This document shows positions 9,019-17,686 of a stretch of DNA of 64,000 nucleotides, piece by piece. The notes below the pieces were generated by a model, which saw nothing but the letters and a program-made list of their open reading frames with translations, made no database searches and was not told the origin of the DNA. The position numbers and the translations under genes were made by a program. The stretch is from Flavobacteriaceae bacterium. GTDB lineage: Bacteria; Bacteroidota; Bacteroidia; Flavobacteriales; Flavobacteriaceae. Position 1 is the stretch's first letter. Every line of letters begins with the position of its first letter. Where the stretch lies: contig JAITMD010000016.1 in the NCBI GenBank assembly GCA_031277535.1, forward strand, positions 124,001 to 188,000, read 5' to 3'.

Positions 9019-9939
9019 ATGAAAAAATTATTTATGTTTTTGGCTGTAGCAGGTTTAGCTACATTCGGAGCATCTTGTAGTAAGAGTGATGATTCTCCTG
9101 CACCAGCACCAGCAAAAGAATTAAAATTAACAGCTAATCCTCAAGGAGAAGTATTTGTAGGAGATGTTGTTAATTTCTCAGTGAGCTCAGGTACAGAGAT
9201 TATTAAGGATGCAAGTATTATGGAAGGTGGTAAAAATGCAGTTAAAGATGGAAAATGGACAGCTACAGCTGAAGGTTCATTTAAATTTAAAGCAACAAAA
9301 ACTGGATATAATCCAAGTAATGAGGTAACAGTTGTTGTTAAGAAGAAAGTAAATCCAACATTTGATTACTATATCTCTTTAGCAGGAGTTCAGAATCAAT
9401 TAGGATATGGAATCTATGGTGTTGATATGTATCAAGATGGAGTAGGAGCAGATGGGAAACCAAAGTTTGTTCGTGCAGAGTATAAGTTAAATAATGGAAA
9501 AATTGCTTATATGTTTACTTTCCAAATTTTCAAAGGAACTAATGGTGAAGAGGATTATGATAATGCTTGGGAACAAGGAGGAGTAATACAAGTAGTTAGA
9601 TATTTTATTGAGAAAAAAGCAGCAGATTCTTCACCTGCTAATACACCTGTAGCAGAATGGATGTGGGCTGATATTTATACTATTTTAGATGGTAGTACGA
9701 AATTAGATACAGCTGACAGTAGTGCTGGAATTAAAATGGGATTCCAAGCTGGTAAAGATGGTATGGATGCTTTTGCAGTTGAGTCAAGCGGTAATTATAC
9801 TAAACCTTCTACTACAGCATTTGAACTTAAGTATACAGGTATTACTGAAGGACCTTATAGATTTGAAGTGAAAAAACCTGCTGCAAAAAGTATAAATAGT
9901 ATCAAAGGAAACTTAATAAGCAAAGCAGTTAAAATGTAA
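9019..9939 (+). CDS. Ig-like repeat lipoprotein 3 of 3
   Basis: 306 residues. Signal peptide and lipobox closely match those of the two upstream genes, with the cysteine at position 20 (FGASC), then SKSDDS. A single Ig-like repeat (about residues 35-106, ending GYNPSNEVTVVVKKK) is followed by a ~200-residue C-terminal domain rich in aromatic residues (FDYYISLAG, YGIYGVDMYQ) and a basic tail. The C-terminal domains of the three paralogues differ much more than their N-termini. Surface location is inferred from the lipobox and acidic residues; function is unknown. Confidence 0.8.
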   Translation: MKKLFMFLAVAGLATFGASCSKSDDSPAPAPAKELKLTANPQGEVFVGDVVNFSVSSGTEIIKDASIMEGGKNAVKDGKWTATAEGSFKFKATKTGYNPSNEVTVVVKKKVNPTFDYYISLAGVQNQLGYGIYGVDMYQDGVGADGKPKFVRAEYKLNNGKIAYMFTFQIFKGTNGEEDYDNAWEQGGVIQVVRYFIEKKAADSSPANTPVAEWMWADIYTILDGSTKLDTADSSAGIKMGFQAGKDGMDAFAVESSGNYTKPSTTAFELKYTGITEGPYRFEVKKPAAKSINSIKGNLISKAVKM

Positions 9940-10268
9940 TTTGATTTTGTATTCTTTATTAATTAATATTAATTAGTAGAATTCATATTAGATTTAGCAA
10001 TAAACATATAGTTTATATGGGCCCCATAAAGTTTTTGATTTTATGGGGTATTTTTTTATAAATAAAAAAGTTGGATTAAATTTTAGATTATATTGTTAAT
10101 TATCACTAATAGATAAAAAAGTTTATAATGCGCCTTTTGTTGTGGAATTTAGTGATAGGGGTATTATTGTACATTTTTTGAAAAATAGATTTCTTATCAA
10201 TATAAGAAAGTGTTCTTTGTGTTTATAAAAAAAACTCCCTAATCTGTCTCACAGATTAGGGAGTTTTT
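9940..10268. other. convergent intergenic region (329 bp)
   Basis: Between lipoprotein 3 (plus) and the DUF4136 gene (minus). It holds one terminator for each side and an A/T-rich middle. No ORF with coding character was seen. Confidence 0.6.
10022..10057 (+). terminator. terminator after lipoprotein 3
   Basis: CCCCATAAA / TTTATGGGG stem, 9-base loop, then T7 after two bases. Confidence 0.88.
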
Positions 10269-10270
10269 TT
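10227..10270 (-). terminator. terminator of the DUF4136/hutU unit (bidirectional in form)
   Basis: Perfect stem AACTCCCTAATCTG / CAGATTAGGGAGTT. It has A-runs on the left (T-run on the minus strand) and T7 on the right, so it can stop transcription from both sides. It just touches the DUF4136 stop codon. Confidence 0.88.
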
Positions 10271-10826
10271 ATTTCTTCAATTCACCAGGAGGAAATTTAG
10301 TTAATATTTTTTCAACCATTTCTTTGATGCGTTGTTCTTTCTTTTCAGGAGTAGCATCTTTGTTAATGTATCCCCTGCCTATTCCTTGCCATACTAAGGT
10401 TTTCTTTTGTGTGTCCAGAATATCAATATACAAGGTACCTTCTATATTAGTGCTTACAGTCGTTGTAGGTCCCCAGTAAGGTCCCCATCCCCAGCCGTAG
10501 TATCCATAAGGACCATAAAAGGCACTATTGTTATTATGGACATTTACTTGCTGCTCAGCTTTTGTATAGATATTGATCAGAAAATTAGGATTACTACTTG
10601 CCTTTGCAAACCCTTTTGATTCTAAAGTTTGATCAATAGCATGCAGAATACGTTTTTTATCCATATCATTAACCTTTACTTGATCAATTCCATCTTTAAA
10701 GAAGGCATATGATTTTAGTTGGTCAAAGTTCACATCTTTATCGTAGTCATAAGTTACTTGTATTGAACTACATGAAGTAACCAAAAACATAACTACACCA
10801 ATTGGCAATAAGTTTTTAATTTTCAT
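10269..10826 (-). CDS. DUF4136 domain-containing lipoprotein
   Basis: 185 residues. The lipobox cysteine is at position 19 (LVTSC). The DUF4136 pattern is clear: VTYDYDKDVNFDQLKSYAFF near the N-terminus, a middle stretch rich in Gly, Tyr and Trp (YGPYGYYGWGWGPYWG), and the closing strands TLYIDILDTQKKTLVWQGIGRG. The family is of unknown function and widespread in Bacteroidota envelopes. It starts 25 bp downstream of hutU on the same strand, so read-through from hutU is likely, although a functional link is doubtful. Confidence 0.9.
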   Translation of the reverse strand: MKIKNLLPIGVVMFLVTSCSSIQVTYDYDKDVNFDQLKSYAFFKDGIDQVKVNDMDKKRILHAIDQTLESKGFAKASSNPNFLINIYTKAEQQVNVHNNNSAFYGPYGYYGWGWGPYWGPTTTVSTNIEGTLYIDILDTQKKTLVWQGIGRGYINKDATPEKKEQRIKEMVEKILTKFPPGELKK

Positions 10827-10851
10827 ATCTGTTATTTTAAAGGTTTAATGT

Positions 10852-12837
10852 TTATAATAAACTTGAATCTACAAGGTTTGGAATAGTTACTTTTAGTAAT
10901 GGCTCTACTTCCATAGCACGTTTAATAGCAAAGATAGCCTCATCATTACGAGCCCAACTTCTACGTGCAATACCATTGTTTACATCCCAGAATAGCATTG
11001 ATTGTAATCTTTTTGATGCTTCTGCTGTTCCGTCAAGAACCATACCAAAGCCCCCATTAATTACTTCTCCCCATCCTACACCACCACCATTGTGTATAGA
11101 TACCCAAGTAGCACCTCTAAAACTATCACCAATTACATTGTGGATAGCCATATCTGCAGTAAATTTAGAACCATCATATATATTTGATGTTTCACGGTAT
11201 GGAGAATCAGTACCTGATACATCATGGTGATCTCTACCTAATACAACTGGCCCTATAATGCCTTTCTCGATAGCATCATTAAATGCTTGTGCGATTTTTA
11301 TACGTCCTTCAGCATCTGCATATAAAATACGTGCTTGAGAACCTACTACAAGTTTGTTTTCTTGTGCTCCTTTAATCCAACGAATATTATCTGCCATTTG
11401 CTGTTGAATCTCTGAAGGTGAGTTTTTCATCATCTCTTCTAAAACTTCACATGCAATTTGATCTGTCTTAACTAAGTCTTCAGGGTTTCCTGAAGCACAT
11501 ACCCATCTAAATGGGCCAAAGCCATAGTCAAAACACATAGGTCCCATAATATCCTGTACATAACTTGGATATTTAAAGTCTATACCATTAGGTGCCATAA
11601 TATCTGCTCCTGCTCTTGACGCTTCTAATAAGAAAGCATTTCCATAGTCAAAGAAATACGTTCCTTTAGCTGTGTGTTTGTTGATAGCTGTAGCTTGTCT
11701 TCTCAAAGACTCTTGTACAAACTCTTTAAACTTAATAGGGTCATTAGCCATCATGTCATTCGCTTGTTCAAATGTCAATCCTACAGGATAATACCCACCA
11801 GCCCAAGGGTTGTGTAAGGATGTTTGATCTGATCCCAAATCAATGTATAGATTCTCTTCAGCAAAACGCTCCCATATATCCACTACATTTCCTTGATAAG
11901 CGATAGATACGATTTCTTTATTCTCTTTCGCTTCTCTAACACGAGTGATTAATTGATCGATATCCTCAATAATTTCATCTACCCATCCTTGAGAGTGTCT
12001 TGTATGAGCAGCTTTTGGATTCACTTCAGCACATACTGTAATGCAACCTGCTATATTACCTGCTTTTGGTTGAGCACCACTCATACCTCCCAATCCAGAA
12101 GTAACAAATAACTTACCTGCCAATCCTTCTCCGTTCTTAGAAATCTTACGGCCACCATTTAATACGGTAATAGTTGTTCCGTGTACAATTCCTTGTGGCC
12201 CAATATACATATAACTACCAGCAGTCATTTGTCCGTATTGAGTAACTCCTAAGGCATTGAATTTTTCCCAATCGTCTGGTTTAGAATAATTCGGTATCAT
12301 CATTCCATTTGTTACTACTACTCTTGGTGCATTTGTATGAGAAGGGAATAACCCCATCGGATGTCCAGAGTACATAACTAAGGTTTGCTCATCTGTCATT
12401 TCAGACAAGTACTTCATGGTAAGTAAATATTGAGCCCAGTTTGAAAACACTGCTCCATTACCACCATAGGTTATTAATTCGTGTGGATGCTGTGCCACTG
12501 CATAGTCCAAGTTGTTTTGAATCATTAGCATAATAGCTTTTGCTTGTAATGATTTTCCTGGATATTCTTCTATTGGACGAGCATACATTTTATAATCAGG
12601 ACGCAAACGGTACATGTAAATTCTACCATAAGTATCTAATTCTTCTTTAAATTCTGGAAGCAACTCTGCGTGGTGCTTTGGCTCAAAGTAGCGCAAAGCA
12701 TTTTTTAAAGCAAGTTTTTTCTCTTCTTCAGTTAGTATTTCTTTGCGTTTAGGCGCATGATTGATAGCTGTTTCAAATTCTTTTTTTGCAGGCAACACAT
12801 CTGGAATACCTTGTTTTATAAGCTCTTGAAAATTCAT
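10852..12837 (-). CDS. hutU: urocanate hydratase
   Basis: Converts urocanate to imidazolone propionate, the second step of histidine breakdown, using tightly bound NAD+. 661 residues, which is about 100 longer than the classic ~555-residue enzyme; my recollection is that Bacteroidota carry this longer form. Visible motifs: YSGHPMGLFPS, QMTAGSYMYIGPQG, the glycine-rich NAD-contact segment TSGLGGMSGAQPKAG, and the active-site cysteine in FGPFRWVCASG (C447). No other hut gene is in the window, so the pathway must be completed elsewhere. Confidence 0.96.
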   Translation of the reverse strand: MNFQELIKQGIPDVLPAKKEFETAINHAPKRKEILTEEEKKLALKNALRYFEPKHHAELLPEFKEELDTYGRIYMYRLRPDYKMYARPIEEYPGKSLQAKAIMLMIQNNLDYAVAQHPHELITYGGNGAVFSNWAQYLLTMKYLSEMTDEQTLVMYSGHPMGLFPSHTNAPRVVVTNGMMIPNYSKPDDWEKFNALGVTQYGQMTAGSYMYIGPQGIVHGTTITVLNGGRKISKNGEGLAGKLFVTSGLGGMSGAQPKAGNIAGCITVCAEVNPKAAHTRHSQGWVDEIIEDIDQLITRVREAKENKEIVSIAYQGNVVDIWERFAEENLYIDLGSDQTSLHNPWAGGYYPVGLTFEQANDMMANDPIKFKEFVQESLRRQATAINKHTAKGTYFFDYGNAFLLEASRAGADIMAPNGIDFKYPSYVQDIMGPMCFDYGFGPFRWVCASGNPEDLVKTDQIACEVLEEMMKNSPSEIQQQMADNIRWIKGAQENKLVVGSQARILYADAEGRIKIAQAFNDAIEKGIIGPVVLGRDHHDVSGTDSPYRETSNIYDGSKFTADMAIHNVIGDSFRGATWVSIHNGGGVGWGEVINGGFGMVLDGTAEASKRLQSMLFWDVNNGIARRSWARNDEAIFAIKRAMEVEPLLKVTIPNLVDSSLL

Positions 12838-12900
12838 TAGTTTATGTTTTTTGTTGTATTTTAAAATTACTGAATAACAGTGCTGTAAGATACTAAAAAC

Positions 12901-12934
12901 TTGTTTATATGTCTCAAAATAGATTGTACTTTTG
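12901..12934 (+). promoter_or_regulatory. predicted promoter for the 13.0-16.4 kb operon
   Basis: TTG at 12901-12903 and TACTTTTG at 12927-12934 (perfect TAnnTTTG) are separated by 23 bp, the same spacing as the tRNA-operon promoter in this window. It points towards the gene at 13046, leaving a leader of about 100 nt. Confidence 0.5.
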
Positions 12935-13045
12935 TAATATCCTTAACGATGTGATACAAATAGTTGTTTTATTCGTGTGGAGTAATTATTTTTTGCAATA
13001 CAAGGTTTGTGAATTATAGGTAGATATGCAACGTTATAAAAGTAT

Positions 13046-13366
13046 ATGATTATTGTAAATAGGTATTTAGTGCCAAAAGGATATGGGGGAATTACACTTT
13101 TTCCTTTTATTTTTTTGAAAGATTCATCTTTGAAAAAAGATAGTATTTTCATTAATCACGAACAAATTCATCTAAGACAACAGATTGAACTTTTGTTAGT
13201 TGGATTTTATATCTGGTATTTTTTCTCTTTTCTCTATTACATATTACAAAGGAAAAGCAGGAAAGAAGCATATCATATGATTTGTTTTGAGCGAGAAGCT
13301 TATCAGCATGAAAGTGATTTAACTTATTTAAAGAATAGAAGATTTTGGGCTTTTTTGAGAAAGTAA
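13046..13366 (+). CDS. small membrane protein with an HExxH metallopeptidase-like motif
   Basis: 106 residues; not a named family to me. It contains HEQIH (residues about 34-38), one hydrophobic segment directly after it (LLLVGFYIWYFFSFLYYIL), and FEREAYQHESD about 45 residues downstream, where the first E could be a third zinc ligand. This order resembles minimal zincin-type peptidases, but the protein is very short, and the fold and activity are inferred only. It lies 4 bp before the PLP-enzyme gene and heads a four-gene unidirectional run. A membrane-associated protein of unknown function is the safe reading. Confidence 0.6.
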   Translation: MIIVNRYLVPKGYGGITLFPFIFLKDSSLKKDSIFINHEQIHLRQQIELLLVGFYIWYFFSFLYYILQRKSRKEAYHMICFEREAYQHESDLTYLKNRRFWAFLRK

Positions 13367-13370
13367 AGTT

Positions 13371-14249
13371 ATGTTTGAATTAGAAAATGTATATAACCAA
13401 AAAGTACTTTTAGAGTTTCCTCAAGGGATAACAGTAAGTATTAAACGAGAAGATTTATTGCATCCCGAAGTTTCTGGGAATAAATTTCGTAAATTGAAGT
13501 ATAATATTCAAAAGGCAATGGAGCTGGGATATACACAATTGCTTACGTTTGGAGGAGCTTATTCAAATCATATTGCTGCTACTGCTGCAGCTGGTAGGAT
13601 TATGGGAATAAAGACAATTGGAGTTATTCGAGGAGATGAATTGGTGGATAAGTATAAAGATAATCCTACTCTTGTAAAAGCAGAACAAGATGGTATGCAG
13701 TTTAAATTTGTTAGTAGAACTGCTTATAGAGAGAAGTCTTCTGTTGCTTTTTTACAAGAGTTAGAAGAAGAATTTGGGAGCGTTTATATTGTTCCTGAAG
13801 GAGGTACCAATGCAGAAGCTATTAAAGGGACAGCGGAGATATTAAAAGAAGAAGATCAAGTGTTTGACTATATTAGTGTAGCTGTTGGTACAGGGGGTAC
13901 TATAGCGGGTATCATTAATAGTTCTGGATCAAACCAAAAGATTTTAGGTTTTCCAGCGTTAAAAGGAGATTTTTTGTCAGAAGAGATTAATAACTTTGCA
14001 CATAATTCCAATTGGGAGTTAATCCATGATTATCATTTTGGAGGATATGCTAAGTATAATGAACAGTTACTGTTTTTTATTTCGTCCTTTAAAGAGAAAA
14101 CAGGCATATTGTTAGATCCTATTTATACAGGTAAAATGGTATATGGAATATTTGATCTAATAAACAAAGGTTATTTCCCACCTGATAGTAAGATATTAAT
14201 GATACATACAGGAGGGTTACAAGGTTGGAATGAAAGTATAAAAATTTAG
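13371..14249 (+). CDS. PLP-dependent deaminase, ACC deaminase / D-cysteine desulfhydrase family
   Basis: 292 residues. The PLP lysine sits in SGNKFRKLKYN (K38), followed by the substrate-loop motif GGAYSNHIAATAAAG and the phosphate-binding glycine loop VGTGGTIAGI. The family releases ammonia from 1-aminocyclopropane-1-carboxylate, or sulfide and ammonia from D-cysteine; the sequence alone does not settle which, and D-cysteine desulfhydrase is the more common activity in bacteria without plant association. It follows the HExxH gene by 4 bp and precedes the glucosaminidase by 12 bp. Confidence 0.85.
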   Translation: MFELENVYNQKVLLEFPQGITVSIKREDLLHPEVSGNKFRKLKYNIQKAMELGYTQLLTFGGAYSNHIAATAAAGRIMGIKTIGVIRGDELVDKYKDNPTLVKAEQDGMQFKFVSRTAYREKSSVAFLQELEEEFGSVYIVPEGGTNAEAIKGTAEILKEEDQVFDYISVAVGTGGTIAGIINSSGSNQKILGFPALKGDFLSEEINNFAHNSNWELIHDYHFGGYAKYNEQLLFFISSFKEKTGILLDPIYTGKMVYGIFDLINKGYFPPDSKILMIHTGGLQGWNESIKI

Positions 14250-14261
14250 TAAATGTAATAT

Positions 14262-15155
14262 ATGTGTAGAAAGTTATTTTTTTTACTGTGCTTATTAAGT
14301 ATTGTTGGTTGTAATGCAAAGAAGGGTTCACTTACAGGACAAAAGATTAAACATCAAGAATTAATCTCAAAAGAAAAGTATAGAGCCGAACAACGCAAAA
14401 AACAAGAGGCTGAACGCAAAGAAGTAGCAGAAAAGAAAAAGAAAGAGGGGACATCAGATAGTGAAGTTTTGGTGGCCACTTCGCGTATAGCTGTTACAAC
14501 AGATGTGATTAATAATTACATATTACAATACAAACCTATTGCTCAAAAGAGTATGAGAGATCATGGTATTCCTGCAAGTATTACTTTAGCTCAAGGAGTA
14601 TTGGAATCTGGTTCCGGACAAGGAACACTTAGTTTGAATGCAAATAATCATTTTGGAATAAAATGTCACCAAGGTTGGACGGGTGAATCTGTACGTCATA
14701 CAGACGATGCACCTGACGAATGTTTTAGAAAGTACACTAATCCTGAAGAATCATATCGTGATCACTCTTTGTTTTTAGTAAACAGAAGTAGATACGCCAG
14801 TTTGTTTTCTTTAGACAAAGATGATTATAAAGGGTGGGCTACTGGGTTGAAAAAAGCAGGGTATGCTACAGATCCTAAGTACGCAGAAAAGCTAATAGGG
14901 CTTATTGAGCGTTATGCTTTATATAATTATGATGCAGAAGTGTTAGGAACAACACCTAAGCGAATAGAACAATTAGTACAAACACCAAGTAGTTCTTCTT
15001 TTGCAGCAGTAGAAGGCAGTATTCATGTGGTTCAAAAAGGAGAAACACTTTATTCAATATCAAGAAAATACAATATGACCGTAGAACAAGTACAAGCTTT
15101 AAACAATTTGAAGAGTAATTCTATTTCTGCTGGTCAACTTTTAAAAGTAAAATAG
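14262..15155 (+). CDS. LysM-containing glucosaminidase lipoprotein
   Basis: Peptidoglycan hydrolase. 297 residues: a lipoprotein signal with the cysteine at position 17 (SIVGC), a highly charged Lys/Glu linker (residues about 30-64), a FlgJ/LytG-type glucosaminidase domain (about 82-230) with the catalytic glutamate in [12 protein letters not shown] (E115) and NNHFGIKC, and a C-terminal LysM domain (about 253-297, [17 protein letters not shown]) for cell-wall binding. Probably anchored in the periplasm and involved in wall turnover or division. Starts 12 bp after the PLP enzyme and ends 1 bp before hemL. Confidence 0.9.
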   Translation: MCRKLFFLLCLLSIVGCNAKKGSLTGQKIKHQELISKEKYRAEQRKKQEAERKEVAEKKKKEGTSDSEVLVATSRIAVTTDVINNYILQYKPIAQKSMRDHGIPASITLAQGVLESGSGQGTLSLNANNHFGIKCHQGWTGESVRHTDDAPDECFRKYTNPEESYRDHSLFLVNRSRYASLFSLDKDDYKGWATGLKKAGYATDPKYAEKLIGLIERYALYNYDAEVLGTTPKRIEQLVQTPSSSSFAAVEGSIHVVQKGETLYSISRKYNMTVEQVQALNNLKSNSISAGQLLKVK

Positions 15156-15156
15156 T

Positions 15157-16437
15157 ATGTTATATCAAAGAAGTAGTCAGCTATTTGCAGAAGCTGAGAA
15201 AGTAATACCGGGAGGAGTAAACTCTCCTGTGCGTGCTTTTAAATCTGTGGGAGGTACTCCTATTTTTGTTAAAGAGGCAAAAGGGGCATATTTGTATGAT
15301 GAGGATGGAAATCGATTGATTGATTTTATCAATTCTTGGGGACCAATGATTTTAGGCCATGCTTATCAACCAGTGGTAGATGCTGTAGTTGAGAAAGCGA
15401 AGTTGGGTACTTCATTTGGGATGCCAACAGAGATTGAAACAAAAATAGCTGAGTTGGCAGTATCTATGGTGCCAAATATTGATAAGATAAGATTTGTAAA
15501 CTCTGGTACGGAGGCTTGTATGAGTGCAATTCGTTTAGCAAGAGGATTTACAGATAGAGAAAAGATTATAAAATTTAAAGGATGTTATCATGGGCATTCA
15601 GATTCTTTTCTAATTTCTGCTGGTAGTGGGGCTGTTACTTTTGGTTCACCAAATAGTCCAGGTGTTACAGAAGGTACAGCAAAAGATACGTTGTTGGCTA
15701 CATATAATGATTTAGCAAATGTGGCTTCTATTTTAGAGGCAAACAAAGGACAAGTAGCTGCAATAATAGTAGAACCCGTTGCAGGAAACATGGGGTGCGT
15801 ACCTCCACAAGAAGGTTTTTTGGAAGGATTAAGAGCACTTTGCGATACGCATGGTACACTGTTGATTTTTGATGAAGTAATGACAGGTTTCCGTTTAGCA
15901 AAAGGAGGAGCTCAAGAGTTGTTTGGGGTTAATGCTGATATTGTAACATTTGGTAAAGTGATAGGCGGAGGATTGCCAGTAGGTGCTTTCGCGGCACGCA
16001 AAGAAATCATGGATTATTTAGCTCCTGTAGGGCCAGTATATCAAGCAGGTACGTTGTCTGGAAACCCGTTAGCTATGGCAGCAGGGTTAACGATGTTACA
16101 AGAGATTAATAAAGATAAAGATCTTTTTAAACGCTTAGAAGAAAAGACTGCTTACTTAGAAAAAGGAATGAGAAAAGTGCTAAATGATCATAAAGTAGCC
16201 TATACAATCAATCGTGTAGGTTCCATGATTTCTGTGTTTTTTGACGAAAGAGAAGTGTATGATTTCGAAACAGCAGGATATGGTAATAATGATACTTTCA
16301 AGAAGTTTTTTCATGGCTTGTTAGCAGAAGGAGTATATATCGCTCCATCGTCTTACGAAACATGGTTTATTACTGATGCATTAACATATGAGGATTTGGA
16401 TTATACGATTAACGCAATTAATAAGATTTTCTCATAG
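15157..16437 (+). CDS. hemL: glutamate-1-semialdehyde 2,1-aminomutase
   Basis: Makes 5-aminolevulinate from glutamate-1-semialdehyde in the C5 route to haem. 426 residues, the normal family length. Visible motifs: [18 protein letters not shown] at the N-terminus, the PLP-binding region [22 protein letters not shown], and the Schiff-base lysine in [13 protein letters not shown] (K267). One base separates it from the upstream glucosaminidase stop, so translation is probably coupled. A clear terminator follows, ending the operon. Confidence 0.97.
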   Translation: MLYQRSSQLFAEAEKVIPGGVNSPVRAFKSVGGTPIFVKEAKGAYLYDEDGNRLIDFINSWGPMILGHAYQPVVDAVVEKAKLGTSFGMPTEIETKIAELAVSMVPNIDKIRFVNSGTEACMSAIRLARGFTDREKIIKFKGCYHGHSDSFLISAGSGAVTFGSPNSPGVTEGTAKDTLLATYNDLANVASILEANKGQVAAIIVEPVAGNMGCVPPQEGFLEGLRALCDTHGTLLIFDEVMTGFRLAKGGAQELFGVNADIVTFGKVIGGGLPVGAFAARKEIMDYLAPVGPVYQAGTLSGNPLAMAAGLTMLQEINKDKDLFKRLEEKTAYLEKGMRKVLNDHKVAYTINRVGSMISVFFDEREVYDFETAGYGNNDTFKKFFHGLLAEGVYIAPSSYETWFITDALTYEDLDYTINAINKIFS

Positions 16438-16470
16438 TTTATAAGTAACGATTTAATTGATTATAAAAGG

Positions 16471-16504
16471 AAGCTATCTCTTTGCAAAGAGGTAGCTTTT
16501 TTTT
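16471..16504 (+). terminator. terminator after hemL
   Basis: AAGCTATCTCTTTG pairs with CAAAGAGGTAGCTT (one wobble), followed by a run of about 10 T. Confidence 0.9.
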
Positions 16505-16547
16505 ATTGATGTAAGAGTGGGTGATCCCGTTGTGATCAGGATGTCAT

Positions 16548-16622
16548 CGGTAGGTGGTCGACATCTTTCTTGTACTTTTATGGCCATCACCTGCCGACCA
16601 TATGCCGACCACCTGCCGACCA
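16548..16622. repeat. GC-rich phased repeat element, TGCCGACCA x3 plus inverted copy
   Basis: TGCCGACCA occurs at 16592, 16603 and 16614, exactly 11 bp apart. A near-inverse (TGGTCGACA, 8 of 9) lies at 16555-16563. CGGTAGGTGGTCG (16548-16560) and CGACCACCTGCCG (16606-16618) form a 12/13 inverted repeat. The element is far more GC-rich than its surroundings and sits between two convergent terminators. Confidence 0.75.
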
Positions 16623-16638
16623 CCCAATTTATGATTGG

Positions 16639-16666
16639 AAAAAAAAGACACTTGAACAAGTGTCTT
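16639..16666 (-). terminator. terminator of rnhB
   Basis: AAGACACTTG / CAAGTGTCTT stem with a 2-base loop. The A-run to its left reads as a T-run on the minus strand. Confidence 0.85.
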
Positions 16667-16684
16667 AATGTATTTTTATGTGGA

Positions 16685-17284
16685 TTATAAATCTAATGTT
16701 AATTGATCTGGAAGAAGTTTAAATGACATCCGATGATATTTACAAGGACCATATTTAGCAATAGCTTCTCTGTGTTCTTTTGTAGGATATCCTTTGTTTT
16801 TTTTCCAGTTGTACATTGGAAATTCTTCATGAATTAAGTTCATGTAATCATCTCGGTATGTTTTTGCTAAAATCGAAGCAGCAGCTAAACTTAGGTATTT
16901 CATATCGCCTTTTACAATACACTGATGTAAAAGATTGGGAATAGGTGTAAATTTGTTTCCGTCTACGATTAGAAATTCAGGTTTTGGATCAAGTGATACT
17001 ACTGAATCTGTCATAGCTTTTATTGCGGCATGTAGAATATTGATTTCTTCAATAACATTTTCACCTATATGTGTTACTTGATAGGTTAAAGCGGTGTTTT
17101 CTATAATATCTCTTAGCTTATATCTCAGTTTTTCTGTTATCTTTTTTGAATCATTTATTTCTTCATTTTCAAAGTTTGGTGGTAAGATAACTGCGGCAGC
17201 TGTAACTGGCCCAGCTATGCATCCTCGACCTGCTTCATCTGTCCCTGCTTCAAGTAAAACTCCTGAGTAGTTTTGTAGCAACAT
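16685..17284 (-). CDS. rnhB: ribonuclease HII
   Basis: Cleaves the RNA strand of RNA-DNA hybrids, including single ribonucleotides left by replication. 199 residues, the normal length. The signature [19 protein letters not shown] is near the N-terminus (catalytic D16, E17), with further acidic residues in FLIVDGNKF and in the MNLIHEEFP region. Transcribed towards hemL, with its own terminator. A TATCTTTG -7 box lies just upstream. Confidence 0.96.
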   Translation of the reverse strand: MLLQNYSGVLLEAGTDEAGRGCIAGPVTAAAVILPPNFENEEINDSKKITEKLRYKLRDIIENTALTYQVTHIGENVIEEINILHAAIKAMTDSVVSLDPKPEFLIVDGNKFTPIPNLLHQCIVKGDMKYLSLAAASILAKTYRDDYMNLIHEEFPMYNWKKNKGYPTKEHREAIAKYGPCKYHRMSFKLLPDQLTLDL

Positions 17285-17654
17285 AATTGATTAAGTTATT
17301 AAGAGAGACAAAGATATTAATGTTTCTTTTAATATTATGCTAAATTAGAAATGTGATAATTAGTCGTGTTACTATAAGGTTAATAAATAGTTGTTATAAA
17401 GTAAGTTTTTTCTATCAAAGAGTCTGATTTGGTGCTTGTTTTTGCTTTTTTCGTTAAAAAAACATTCTTTGTAAGTTTATTGTTAAGATTATGTTGTGAC
17501 TTGATGAAGATTTATTGTTTTGTTTTTTTGTTAATTAAATATATTAAATCCATTATTTGTTATTTTTTGTATATAATTTATTTTTTTGTTTAGAGTTTTG
17601 AGTGTCTTTAAAGTTAATAGAAGATAGTATTTCTATGCTTTTATATTACTTTTT
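17285..17654. other. divergent intergenic region before the first susC
   Basis: About 370 bp of very A/T-rich DNA between rnhB and the first susC. Apart from the rnhB -7 box and CGTTAA/TTGTTAAG motifs near 17450-17490 that recall the lipoprotein promoter blocks, nothing gene-like was seen. Confidence 0.4.
17309..17316 (-). promoter_or_regulatory. -7 box of rnhB promoter
   Basis: Minus-strand TATCTTTG fits the Bacteroidota TAnnTTTG consensus and lies about 25 bp before the ATG. No convincing -33 box was found. Confidence 0.5.
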
Positions 17655-17686
17655 TAAGTTTGTGGACTAACTAATTCAATTAAATA
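17655..17686 (+). promoter_or_regulatory. -7 box and ACTAACTA leader of susC 1
   Basis: TAAGTTTG (17655-17662) is a perfect TAnnTTTG box. Four bases on, the leader ACTAACTAATTCAATT begins and runs to the ATG. The same leader precedes the two other susC genes. Confidence 0.6.
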
